Translations under genes and position numbers: made by a program
NCBI GenBank assembly: GCA_902729315.2
Contig: CACVBZ020000008.1
Span: 1-28,443, forward strand
DNA: 28,443 nt
Source of the DNA: Spirodela intermedia
Lineage: Eukaryota > Streptophyta > Magnoliopsida > Alismatales > Araceae
Reading direction: 5' to 3'
Shown: positions 1 to 9,429 of the stretch, one piece after another
Layout of the letters: every line of letters starts with the position of its first letter
How positions within the stretch are numbered: the stretch's first letter is position 1
The notes under the pieces: model-generated
Databases searched by the model: none
Seen by the model: only the letters and a program-made list of their open reading frames with translations
What the model was told of the DNA's origin: nothing

Positions 1-18
1 AGAGAGAGAGAGAGAGAG
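1..18. repeat. AG microsatellite at unit start, copy 1
   Basis: (AG)9 followed by five A. It is cut by the window edge, so its true length is unknown. It lies between the gypsy relic of the preceding unit and the non-coding block of this one. Confidence 0.9.
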
Positions 19-1221
19 AAAAAGTGGTCGGATAGGTGACGTAGAGGTGATGTCATGATACTATAGATAGGAGATGGAAGCTTCTGTACCATTCGATTTT
101 GAAGGAAGAAGAAGGGATATCACGATGGGGTGGTAACACTGTAGCTCATTATGACTTATAAAGACAGGGAAGAGTCAAGGGAGATAGAAGACTCAATAGG
201 AGAGAGGGAGAGGAGAGCCCTAAGAGACCTTCCACAAGGACATGGAAACACATGTAAGTGGGCGGACGGATCTAATTGTATACTAGTGCACACATGTATG
301 ATAGGAGCATGTACTAGAGGCATGTGAGGGACCTTCAATGAGAAGCTCTAGAGTATAATGTTAGGGACAAAATCTTGTTCCAAGTCAATGTTACGTTCTA
401 CAAGACAACATTACTAGTCTACCAGAATATCCCTGGTACCTTTGTTTGATAGACATGTTGAGATTGTGGCACGCATAAGCAAAATAGCCTACTGCCAAGA
501 AGATTGGCAATCTATCTAGTCTTTTATATTTTGATGTTGAAGATGTATCAGGCATAATAACACATTGTCTTCAATGGGCACCACTAATGGTGTGAAGCTA
601 CATCATGTAGGCCAAGGCTAGGTATAGGTACAAGTAAATCAATGAAGGAGGGCGATTTCACTCAAATCATCACATGTACTGCATGGTCAAGTGGAAGCAA
701 AGTCTGACAAAAAATGTGACAATAGCACAATGTCGACCTATGGTAGTCTGATAGCCTCATCAATAAGTTCCTATAGGAAAATCCCTAAGCAATGACATTG
801 AATTCATGACATGGGAGAGAGGATGTGTCACCCCTACCTTTATTAAATCCTATGTCTGGGAATGAATTTTGATTGTTGGTATGAGAGTATGCGAAAATCC
901 ATGTGGAGCACATGACAATTATGTGTCACGGCACACAGAGAAGCCGCATGTATAAGAAGTGTAGTGGTAGTGTGCAGCATAAGCCAACATGGCACGTGCA
1001 AATGCATGCATGGCGCACACAAAAGAGCTCCGGAGGTCCCCACAGTGGCTCCTGGGAATTGAGGACGGTGGAATGGTCAGCATGGCGATAGGCCTGCAAA
1101 GGTGTGCAAGACGAGGCAATGGTATGTGATGACAACCCTTGGACGGAGGCGTCAAAACACGAACTGGTTTAATAAATAAACCTGTCTCGTACAAACTCTG
1201 GGCCGTGAACGGCTGAGAGAT

Positions 1222-1224
<3 letters not shown>
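19..1224. other. Non-coding block, copy 1
   Basis: About 1.2 kb with no convincing gene. Open frames are short, overlap on both strands and match no family I recognise. Around 990-1010 a G-box core (CACGTG) sits close to an RY-type CATGCATG element, but without a gene nearby to regulate. The block could be decayed retrotransposon or promoter-derived DNA. Copy 1 has one extra T near 876 compared with copies 2 and 3, and this changes the local reading frames, which argues further against coding. Confidence 0.6.

Positions 1225-1260
<36 letters not shown>
1225..1260. repeat. (AG)18 microsatellite, copy 1
   Basis: A perfect run of 18 AG dinucleotides just beyond the 3' end of the minus-strand PPR relic. 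The Arg/Glu and Ser/Leu runs in overlapping frames are products of this repeat, not proteins. Confidence 0.97.
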
Positions 1261-1265
<5 letters not shown>

Positions 1266-1463
1266 CCGCTCAACGAAAATAAAAACCTAGAGAGAGGGAA
1301 TACAATCACCAAGACCTCTCCAGTCTTGGGGTCGCTGATGCGAGATGGCGAGTCTCCACTCCACACGGAGTTCTTCATGAGGTTCCTCCGACCTCCTCTT
1401 TTACTGGCCACTCGACTCCTCTTCACAGCCGAAGTCCTCTGGTGTCGGCGACCGCCTCCTATC

Positions 1464-2783
1464 TCACTCCGATCGAGTCCGACGGGACCTAAGCCTTGCC
1501 GTGCTCCATCCCTGTCGGGTCTGCCAAGTGCAGAAATTTGGGGCCAGACCATGAGCCTGCATCTCATCATACATTTCCTTGGCGGCAGCAACTCTTCCAA
1601 CCCTGAATAGCCCCTTTATCAAGGAATTGTATGCGGCGCAGTTGGGCTGTAAGCCTTTGCTCCTCATTTCCTTCAGAAGACCCATCGCCTTGTTGATCTG
1701 TCCATTTCTACAGTACCCATTGATCAATATGGAATAGACGACGACATTAGGCTCGGGGCCGTTGCGAATCATGCAATCAAGGAGCCTGCACGCGTCCTCC
1801 ATCTGACCCAGTAAACAGTACCCGTTGATTAGTGAGCCATATGACACGGTATCAGGCTTCTCTCCTCTTTCGATAATCAGGTCAAAGAGCTCATGGGCTC
1901 TCCTGACATCCCCTTCCTTGCAGAGGGCATCGATCAGTATGTTCCATAGGAGAACATTGGGGGAGATCCCCTTGGCAACCATTTCATTCAAAACCTGGAT
2001 AGCTCTTTCCCATTTTCCCGAAGAGCAGAAGCCGTTGATCAAACAATTATAACTGGTGATATTATGGGGTACACCGACCTTGTCCATCTCTTCTAAGAGA
2101 GCCTCGACGTCCCTGAATCTGCCACCCTTGCAGAGCCCATCCAGCATGCAGCTGTAGGTGAATATATCAGGCTTCAATCCTTCACGCTTCATCTCCCTGA
2201 ATATCTCTGTAGCCTCATCAAGTCTCCCATTCTTGCAGTACCCATCGACTAGTATAGAAAAACTGTCAGTGGTCGGTTGGACGCCAGCGCTCCTCATGGC
2301 CTCGAGGATTTTCCCCGCGATCTCGACGAGGCCCATCAGACAGTAGCCACGCATCAGTATGTTGTAGGAAAAGGCGTCGGGCCGTTCCCCTCTCGTACCC
2401 ATTAGATCGAACAGCTTCTGGGCTTCTCGGACTCTGCCGTGTTTGCACAGAGAATTCAGCAGTGTGTTGAATGTCACAATGTTCGGGGAAATCCCCCGGC
2501 CAACCATCCCCGTGAAGATCTTCATGGCGTCTTCCCAACGGTTGGAAATGGAGAATGAATGGATGATGAAGTTGTATGTGATCAAACTAGGGGAGGTCCC
2601 CCTCGCAGCCATCTCCTCGAGTAGCTCCACAGCCTTGTCAACATCTCCCTCTCTGCACAAGTAGTTGATGACCGTGCTGTAGGCGACGATATCAGGTTCG
2701 GAAAAACTATCCTCCGCCCTCATGGACTTGAGGAGCTCGAGAGTCATGCCGGTTTTCCCTGTTGTGCAGATCCCCTTGATCAT
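1464..2783 (-). pseudogene. RFL-type PPR gene fragment, copy 1
   Basis: An open frame of 439 codons made almost wholly of P-class pentatricopeptide repeats. These are RNA-binding helical hairpins, in this family normally targeted to mitochondria. A partial motif (residues 1-31) is followed by eleven exact 35-residue motifs (32-416). The start of a further motif (FCTWQT, 417-422) then runs into unrelated sequence and stops. The extended first motif and the AAAKEMYDEM block in the last full motif resemble the restorer-of-fertility-like (RFL) subfamily. RFL proteins are usually much longer and carry an N-terminal transit peptide. None is present here, and PPR-like sequence continues upstream out of frame, so this is a fragment broken at both ends rather than a working gene. 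Residues at code positions 5/35 of motifs 2-12 read SS, NN, ND, NT, SD, SN, NN, ND, GN, SN, NN. A short expressed protein cannot be excluded. Confidence 0.85.
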
Positions 2784-2890
2784 TATATAAATAGGTTATG
2801 ACGTCTGCAATGTAGCCCATCTTGGCCATCCTTTTTGCTCCACCAGCCTACCCCTCTACTCACAGGGCATTGATGAGATTGTTTAATGTC
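2784..2890 (-). pseudogene. Out-of-frame 5' PPR relic, copy 1
   Basis: On the minus strand this stretch encodes PPR-like peptides such as LNNLINAL and MAKMGYIADVITY, typical of the preceding motif and of the start of the motif that opens the 439-codon frame. They lie in a different frame, with stop codons between them and what looks like one extra base just before the ATG at 2783. That ATG is therefore probably an internal codon of a once longer gene. Similarity ends near 2890, where AT-rich DNA begins. Confidence 0.65.
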
Positions 2891-2965
2891 CGCGTACGTG
2901 GTTGTAGAGTGAAGTGGCTTATTAATTGCTATATAATAAATTACATATGTTTAAAATTTATAAAA

Positions 2966-4738
2966 CTAATAAATACTAATTTTTTAGATGTTTAGAAGTT
3001 TTTCTGAATGAATATATTAATTATATTTCAATAAAATAATCTGAAATTTTCAAGTTGATCATAGTGATGTAAGATGATATCAAGTAAAATTTTAATATTT
3101 TTCAAAGAATACAATTTTTTACAAATAATTATTAGATAAATAATTACATGTGATTAGTTGATGAAATTGAGGTATGTAAATGCCAAATGAATTATATGAG
3201 ACTAACAAAGATTATGGGAACTTAAATTTATGAAAACTATCATTAGTTTAAAGATTACTCAAGTTTAAACCACATAAAATAATGTTTCAATGTCGTGATG
3301 GCAATTGCTGAAATTTGGATGTTCAAGAAGATCTATGAACAACATTTATGATCTTGAAGGTTGTTCTTAGATGTGCACAACGTGGACACTCTCTAACTTC
3401 TCATGCAAAATCTAGAAGATGAAGATAGAGGTTGATGAAGTATCTCCAACAATGGTCACATAGTGGAGTGGAAGTTTGGCGATGATAGGCATCTAACAAC
3501 TATCACTCGATGAAGCTGAGTTGGATGGAGGCAAAGCACGTCTTAAGGAGCTTCTTCTAATAAATACTAATTTTTTAGATGTTTAGAAGTTTTTCTGAAT
3601 GAATATATTAATTATATTTCAATAAAATAATCTGAAATTTTCAAGTTGATCATAGTGATGTAAGATGATATCAAGTAAAATTTTAATATTTTTCAAAGAA
3701 TACAATTTTTTACAAATAATTATTAGATAAATAATTACATGTGATTAGTTGATGAAATTGAGGTATGTAAATGCCAAATGAATTATATGAGACTAACAAA
3801 GATTATGGGAACTTAAATTTATGAAAACTATCATTAGTTTAAAGATTACTCAAGTTTAAACCACATAAAATAATGTTTCAATGTCGTGATGGCAATTGCT
3901 GAAATTTGGATGTTCAAGAAGATCTATGAACAACATTTATGATCTTGAAGGTTGTTCTTAGATGTGCACAACGTGGACACTCTCTAACTTCTCATGCAAA
4001 ATCTAGAAGATGAAGATAGAGGTTGATGAAGTATCTCCAACAATGGTCACATAGTGGAGTGGAAGTTTGGCGATGATAGGCATCTAACAACTATCACTCG
4101 ATGAAGCTGAGTTGGATGGAGGCAAAGCACGTCTTAAGGAGCTTCTTCTAATAAATACTAATTTTTTAGATGTTTAGAAGTTTTTCTGAATGAATATATT
4201 AATTATATTTCAATAAAATAATCTGAAATTTTCAAGTTGATCATAGTGATGTAAGATGATATCAAGTAAAATTTTAATATTTTTCAAAGAATACAATTTT
4301 TTACAAATAATTATTAGATAAATAATTACATGTGATTAGTTGATGAAATTGAGGTATGTAAATGCCAAATGAATTATATGAGACTAACAAAGATTATGGC
4401 AACTTAAATTTATGAAAACTATCATTAGTTTAAAGATTACTCAAGTTTAAACCACATAAAATAATGTTTCAATGTCGTGATGGCAATTGCTGAAATTTGG
4501 ATGTTCAAGAAGATCTATGAACAACATTTATGATCTTGAAGGTTGTTCTTAGATGTGCACAACGTGGACACTCTCTAACTTCTCATGCAAAATCTAGAAG
4601 ATGAAGATAGAGGTTGATGAAGTATCTCCAACAATGGTCACATAGTGGAGTGGAAGTTTGGCGATGATAGGCATCTAACAACTATCACTCGATGAAGCTG
4701 AGTTGGATGGAGGCAAAGCACGTCTTAAGGAGCTTCTT
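2966..4738. repeat. AT-rich tandem array, 3 x 591 bp, copy 1
   Basis: Three direct repeats of exactly 591 bp start at 2966, 3557 and 4148. The first ~300 bases of each unit are strongly AT-rich and the rest less so. No open frame of useful length exists. At the junctions the unit end (CTTCTTCT) joins directly to AATAAATAC. The third unit instead continues into unique sequence (TCAGATTTGC), so the array grew from a single-copy segment by tandem duplication. The units are nearly identical; the third has C rather than G at 4400. Confidence 0.96.
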
Positions 4739-6724
4739 CTTCAGATTTGCATAGCAAAAGGAGTCTCATATTATATTTGGAATGTTATGAAGAGGCTACA
4801 ATTAGTCTTTTGACAAACGATCATGTTCTCAACGATGATGCATTCATCAATCAACTAGAGATGATTTCCTGAAAGAATTCATAATTTTTATATCTGAAAT
4901 ATTTGGTCAATTGCTAACAATGATCTGCAATTGTCATTTACGAATATTTCATTGATGATTGAGCACTCCCAACTTAATTATTGACTAGTATTCTATAAGA
5001 AAATCGTGGAGTTAAAATAGAATAGATAATGAATTTTGGTGTTTGTAAGATTAAAAACTTTGCTCATCATGTAGCTGAGAGATGATTAGCTAATTACTAA
5101 AATACCCTTGAAGTAGTAAGCTAATGACCACGTTACCTTCTCTTAATGTGGAGGTATTTTTCGATATTATTTTGTCAAAGTGTCATGTCTACATTTTAGT
5201 CCCACATTGATTTTATCTAGAAGTTTGAGAAGAATATAATTGTGCCCTCCTTCCATAGTTTTCTCTTATATAAATAAAATAGTCAAGACCACCTAAGGAG
5301 AGGGCCCCACAAAACCAGGTGGTGTGCCCCACATACACACATGTGATGAGATCATACCTTGCCCCACACTTGGTTAGCCCTTGGTGAAGAAGAGTGACAT
5401 ACACATGCTTTAAGTGGGTTCCTTAGCCACTTGAGCCTAATTCGTGGCTCCCTTGTTTGTGCTTCCCACTCATGTGTGGCACCCTCGGGGTCAATTGCTG
5501 AGTGCCACCTAGTTAGTGGGTCATCTTTATTTTTATATTATTTATTTATTTTAACTTAAAAATATAAATCATATAAAATTACATAATTAACTAAAAATCT
5601 ATATTGTTCACATAAAAACCTATTTTCTTGATTTAATATAAATATAAAATTATTTAGTATGAGTTAATATGTAAAATACATTATTAATTAATTACTAATT
5701 CATGATAATGGAGACTTATTAAAAACCAAACTTAAGTATGGTACTGAATACCTCAAAGCCAATGCCCACAGAGCCCAACTGTGTGCAGCAGTTGACGATG
5801 AGGCTGAGCATTCTCACGTTACGAGAGACAGCCACACAGTTAACCTAGAGGAATCTGCTGTACAAAGAGAGCGCACAAGCATAGTGTTTTGTCCTCGCTA
5901 GAGCAGAGAAGACAGTGTTGAGAGCGGAGATAGGCGGTGGTAGCAGCCGCCGCGGTCGAGCAATTTATCGAACGGCTTCTGTGGATCCTTGGAACTAAAC
6001 TTATCTTACAGACATAGCCCCGGACGTGATCACCATGATGACAACGATGACGCAGGAAGGGTAGCGGGGCAGACGGCGGCCGTACAGAGGGATTTATGGT
6101 TCGAATCGCGGGGACCATGGCCGTCCTCGACCGGCGCACCCACGGAATTCAAAGCTTCCGCATGGAAAACCTAATCAGCTCGAGATGAAACAATGGCAGA
6201 GACCACGATCCGCCATGGAGGAGAGCTTGGAGGAGGATTGACTGCCTATAGACTGCGAGATCGACGAGACAAAGAGATTCCCCAGTCCTTTCCATCTCCT
6301 TCCTCGTCCGTCTCCTTCACCGGCAGCAGCTCCCCCATCGCCTCTTTCCGCCGCCTCCATCACGTCGGCCTCCATCTACATTCCACTCGAGAGCATCCTC
6401 TGAGCTACCAGAGCCTCCATGCGGCAGAGGGCCAAGCTGGAAGGCTAGCGCGGGGGTATCTGTCTGGAGAAGTATCCACGTAGGATAGTTGACGCAGAGG
6501 TTTCAGGGCTAGGAGAAGTCAACGGGTTGTCGGCAGCGCATGATGTCTGTTTGTCTATGGCGAAAGTGAAGCTGATGCCAGCAAGAGAGGAGGCTAACCG
6601 TACAAACGGAAGGATAGAGGAAATGGACAGAAATAGCGATGTACGGGGAGATCCGGCAGCTGTCCTCGTCGGTGCGACGGCCGTGGCAACAGAATCTTGT
6701 CAACTGACGCGGCCAAAAGCTCGC
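4739..6724. other. Intergenic region upstream of the protease, copy 1
   Basis: No gene supported. The first ~450 bases continue from the last 591-bp unit and are AT-rich. A possible LTR-like block follows near 5197-5276, then an AT-rich stretch (5520-5740). From ~5750 the DNA turns GC-rich and leads into the protease promoter. Overlapping open frames on both strands at 5840-6900 have no recognisable domain. The minus-strand one at 5840-6139 begins with GTG and is frameshifted in copy 2, so it is unlikely to be coding. Confidence 0.6.
5197..5276 (+). mobile_element. Possible LTR or TRIM promoter relic, copy 1
   Basis: A TAGTCCCACATTG motif (5197-5209) is followed ~60 bases on by a strong TATA element (TATATAAATA, 5267-5276). 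Motifs like TAGTCCCACAT near the start, with a TATA box shortly after, are common in plant LTR retrotransposons and TRIMs. I found no second LTR, primer-binding site or target-site duplication, so this is a suggestion only. Confidence 0.25.
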
Positions 6725-6731
6725 TATAAAA
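6725..6731 (+). promoter_or_regulatory. TATA box of aspartic protease, copy 1
   Basis: TATAAAA lies 53-59 bases upstream of the protease ATG at 6784. With the usual ~30-base spacing to the transcription start, the leader would be only ~25 nt. This supports ATG 6784 as the start rather than any codon further upstream. Confidence 0.7.
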
Positions 6732-6783
6732 TGTGGCGGCTCGCCGGAGCGGCGGATCAAATTCTCCGCCGTCGTCGGAGAAG

Positions 6784-8133
6784 ATGGCATCTCCTCAGCC
6801 GGCGGCCGTGCTCCTCGTCTTCTTCTTCTTCTTCTTCTTCTGCTCTACGCTGGCCCCCTTCATCGTCCTCCCCTGCGCCGCCGACAGGGGTCACAGCATA
6901 GGCGCCGAGCTCCTCCGCGGTGACTCACTCGATGACTCCATGACGACGTCGGAGAAGGTGAGATCCGCCGTGCGCCGCTCCGGTGAGCGCGTAAGGTACT
7001 GGGCCTCACTCGCGAAGGGGTACGACCCCTCGCGTGAGTCGACGGTCTCCCTGACGGCGAAGCTCGCCCCCGCCACCTTCGAGTACCTCATGGAGATCTC
7101 ACTGGGAACTCCGCCGGCGACCGTCCTCGTCGTCCCCGACACCGGCAGCGATCTCATCTGGACGAAATGCGCCTCCTGCCGCAATTGCACCGGCGAGGGC
7201 TTCAACCCTCGGAAATCCTCCTCCTACAAGCACCTCCGGTGCGACTCTCGGCCCTGCACGGTACTGGAGACCATGGCCCGCTGCGGGCTCCGCCACAACT
7301 GCGACTACGCGCTTTCCTACGGCGATGGGTCCTCCTCCGCCGGCGTCCTCTCCCGCGAGACGTTTATCTTCAGCTCCACCGGCGGCCGCAATGTCTCCTT
7401 CCCGAAGGTGGTCTTCGGGTGCAGCCACAGGGTGGGGGGAGCCTTCAATGCCGGCATCCTCGGTCTCGGGAGGGGCCCGCTGTCCCTCATCTCTCAACTG
7501 GGCGGCGCTGCTGGCGGGAAGTTCTCCTACTGCTTGGCACCCATCACGGACAGCCGCGCCGCCAGCTACTTCAACCTCGGGTCGGCGGCGGCAGTGGACG
7601 GCGCCAACGTAGTCACCACCCCCATCGTCTCCCCAAACGGGTTTTCATCCTCCTTCTACTACCTATCCCTGCATGAGGTCACTGTCGAGGCGGTCAGAAT
7701 TCCGGCGGAGGTAGATATCATCATCGACTCCGGCACCGCCGTCACGTTTCTGCCCGACGGCGTGGTCAACGCCTTGGTGGCGGCGCTATCGACGAAGATC
7801 CCGGCCCCACGGGTCCACGATCCGGAGGGACAGTTCGAGCTCTGCTATCGGGTTGGGTCAACGTCGGCGGCGACGGCGGCGTTTCCGGAAGTCGTCTTCG
7901 GGTTCGGCGGCGGGAAGGTGGCGCTGAAGCCGGCGAACATCTTCGTGACGTCGGAGGACGGCGTGGTGTGCCTCTCCGTCCTGCCGTCACCCAGCCCGGC
8001 CTTCGCCATCTTCGGGTTCCTCGCCCAGCAGAATTTCCATGTAGGATATGATCTCGTGAAGAACACAGTCTCTCTCGCGCCGGCGGATTGCGCCCACCTC
8101 CGACTGAGGAAGGCGTCCAGGGGTAAACATTGA
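6784..8133 (+). CDS. Nepenthesin-like aspartic protease (A1 family), copy 1
   Basis: A 449-aa pepsin-type aspartic endopeptidase of the plant nepenthesin/CDR1-like group, single exon. Residues 1-33 form a hydrophobic signal peptide that includes seven consecutive Phe. A propeptide follows (about 34-95). The first catalytic motif is DTGS (119-122) and the second DSGT (315-318). The flap Tyr is in SYGDGS (178-183). A Cys-rich nepenthesin-type insert holds C129, C132, C135, C153, C158, C167 and C173. The C-terminal IFGFLAQQNFHVGYDL block (409-424) is typical of the family. Possible N-glycosylation sites are N134 and N203. The frame runs upstream to GTG 6733, but ATG 6784 has a good context (A at -3, G at +4) and lies just after the TATA box. 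The product should enter the secretory pathway, to apoplast or vacuole; the substrate is unknown. All key residues are present, so it appears functional. Confidence 0.95.
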   Translation: MASPQPAAVLLVFFFFFFFCSTLAPFIVLPCAADRGHSIGAELLRGDSLDDSMTTSEKVRSAVRRSGERVRYWASLAKGYDPSRESTVSLTAKLAPATFEYLMEISLGTPPATVLVVPDTGSDLIWTKCASCRNCTGEGFNPRKSSSYKHLRCDSRPCTVLETMARCGLRHNCDYALSYGDGSSSAGVLSRETFIFSSTGGRNVSFPKVVFGCSHRVGGAFNAGILGLGRGPLSLISQLGGAAGGKFSYCLAPITDSRAASYFNLGSAAAVDGANVVTTPIVSPNGFSSSFYYLSLHEVTVEAVRIPAEVDIIIDSGTAVTFLPDGVVNALVAALSTKIPAPRVHDPEGQFELCYRVGSTSAATAAFPEVVFGFGGGKVALKPANIFVTSEDGVVCLSVLPSPSPAFAIFGFLAQQNFHVGYDLVKNTVSLAPADCAHLRLRKASRGKH

Positions 8134-9429
8134 CTCTCACACGTTGGCTTCGGGCAATTACCACTAATGCTGCGCCATGCTCGATATTACTTGGCTCGAT
8201 ATTCTTGAGAATGTTCGGGAAAGTGCTCACCGTAACACTTGGCTAGGAATTAATTGCATCATCATCTCCGAACTATAATCAAAAGGTGACTCTCCAAAGT
8301 TGCCATCTTTCCGAAAAAGAAATTTAAATAATATCTTGGCCTGCAAAAGCAGGTTTTATTATTGCAATCTAATGCTAATCTAGATTTTTTTATTTGGGTC
8401 TCCAAATATGTCATCAAAGGCTATTAATTAACGATAAAATTAATCTTTTATAAATGTGAAGCTGTGGAATTTCTACAATGAAAATCGTTGTATTCATTAT
8501 GATTTTTCATCCCCACTAAAATATTTTGAAGTAATATCTTGTTTTTCTGTTTGAAGTAAATAGCCTTCAAAAGTCAACAGTTTGGTTGATATATTTCCAT
8601 GTCCAAATAGTCATCAAATTACTACAACGCTTTAAAGATATATTATGTGGGCTCTATTAAACATACAAGTAAGTGAATATTCTAGATCATTATTTAATTA
8701 TAAAGGCAATTATTTTTTAATAATTTTTTTTTGATGAAGATGCCTTCTTTGAGGACTCCATGTTGCACAGCCAGCAGTAAGTTTATCAACCACAGAAAAA
8801 CCTATTAAAACATTATTAAAATATATTGCATCTTATGGGTCAAACACGAAGCACCATGCAAAGTGTACACAAAATTATCAAACATGTGAGTCAATAACAT
8901 AAATTCGTCAATGTATTGTTTTTTGACTCTTTTAAAAGTCATATCCAATAATATATTTTTATAGAATTTAGAAAAGTCAAACTGGAAAAAATAAAAAATC
9001 TTCTGGTCTCATTTATGGCTTTATAAGAAAAATTCGTCCATCTAGAGCCTAGGGTGAGACCCATCCTCTATAACGCACGTTCCATTATCTTCTCTCTCTC
9101 TCTCTGATCTGCTTTAAGAACTCGCACGTGAGTACGTTCGGGGGCGGTGGCGGAGGCGGGCGTGGACGCAGCGAAGGCCGGTCCCACCCGTTGACACCCT
9201 TCAAGCCGACAACCTTGTTACCATTCATCATATAATAAGCAAGCAAGTTCACACCCGACAACTTTAAAAAGTCAACGTTACAGTACTATAACGTGCATGC
9301 GCGCCCTCTATGGGGCGTCGCCTTATTTAAGGGGAAGAGGGGCCCTGCGCCGCCGTCGAGCGCGGAGGCGCCGCCCTGTTCCGGCGGTCCTCCGGCAGGC
9401 CCAGCTGCCGCAGACCGAATGCCGTCTTC
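8134..9429. other. Spacer between protease and peptide genes, copy 1
   Basis: An AT-rich, non-coding stretch between two convergent genes. It should contain both 3' UTRs. AATAAT at ~8328 could serve the protease, and AAATAA (minus strand, near 9321-9330) could serve the small peptide gene; neither is certain. From ~9100 GC rises, with a short CT run and a G-box (CACGTG, 9125-9130). Several TTGAC/GTCAA W-box cores occur (around 8573, 8930-8950 and 9270). No other gene seen. Confidence 0.6.

Noticed and set aside
1169-1600. Minus-strand 143-codon frame and plus-strand 129-codon frame around the (AG)18 tract
   Set aside because: Both are driven by the microsatellite, which has no stops in most frames, and overlap the 3' end of the PPR relic in other frames.
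1464-2783. PPR frame as a complete, functional gene
   Set aside because: It starts inside a motif, lacks a transit peptide, has out-of-frame PPR sequence upstream, and loses the motif pattern after TWQT at its C-terminus.
2966-4738. 591-bp repeats as a CRISPR array or centromeric satellite
   Set aside because: There are no short repeats with unique spacers, and only three units occur per 12.25-kb copy, embedded among genes. A local tandem duplication is the simpler reading.
6083-6115. tRNA-like T-loop (GGTTCGAATC) near 6100
   Set aside because: The bases on either side of the loop do not pair beyond the first position, and no D-arm, anticodon arm or acceptor stem could be built.
6175-6375. 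Minus-strand open frame of 66 codons beginning with a true ATG, rich in Gly, Glu and Ser
   Set aside because: No recognisable domain or signal, overlapped by equally long frames on the other strand, and in GC-rich DNA where chance open frames are frequent.
6733-6783. Extension of the aspartic protease by 17 codons to 6733 (and to 18987 in copy 2)
   Set aside because: The first codon is GTG, not ATG, and it overlaps the region just after the TATA box, which would leave almost no leader. ATG 6784 is followed at once by a typical signal peptide.
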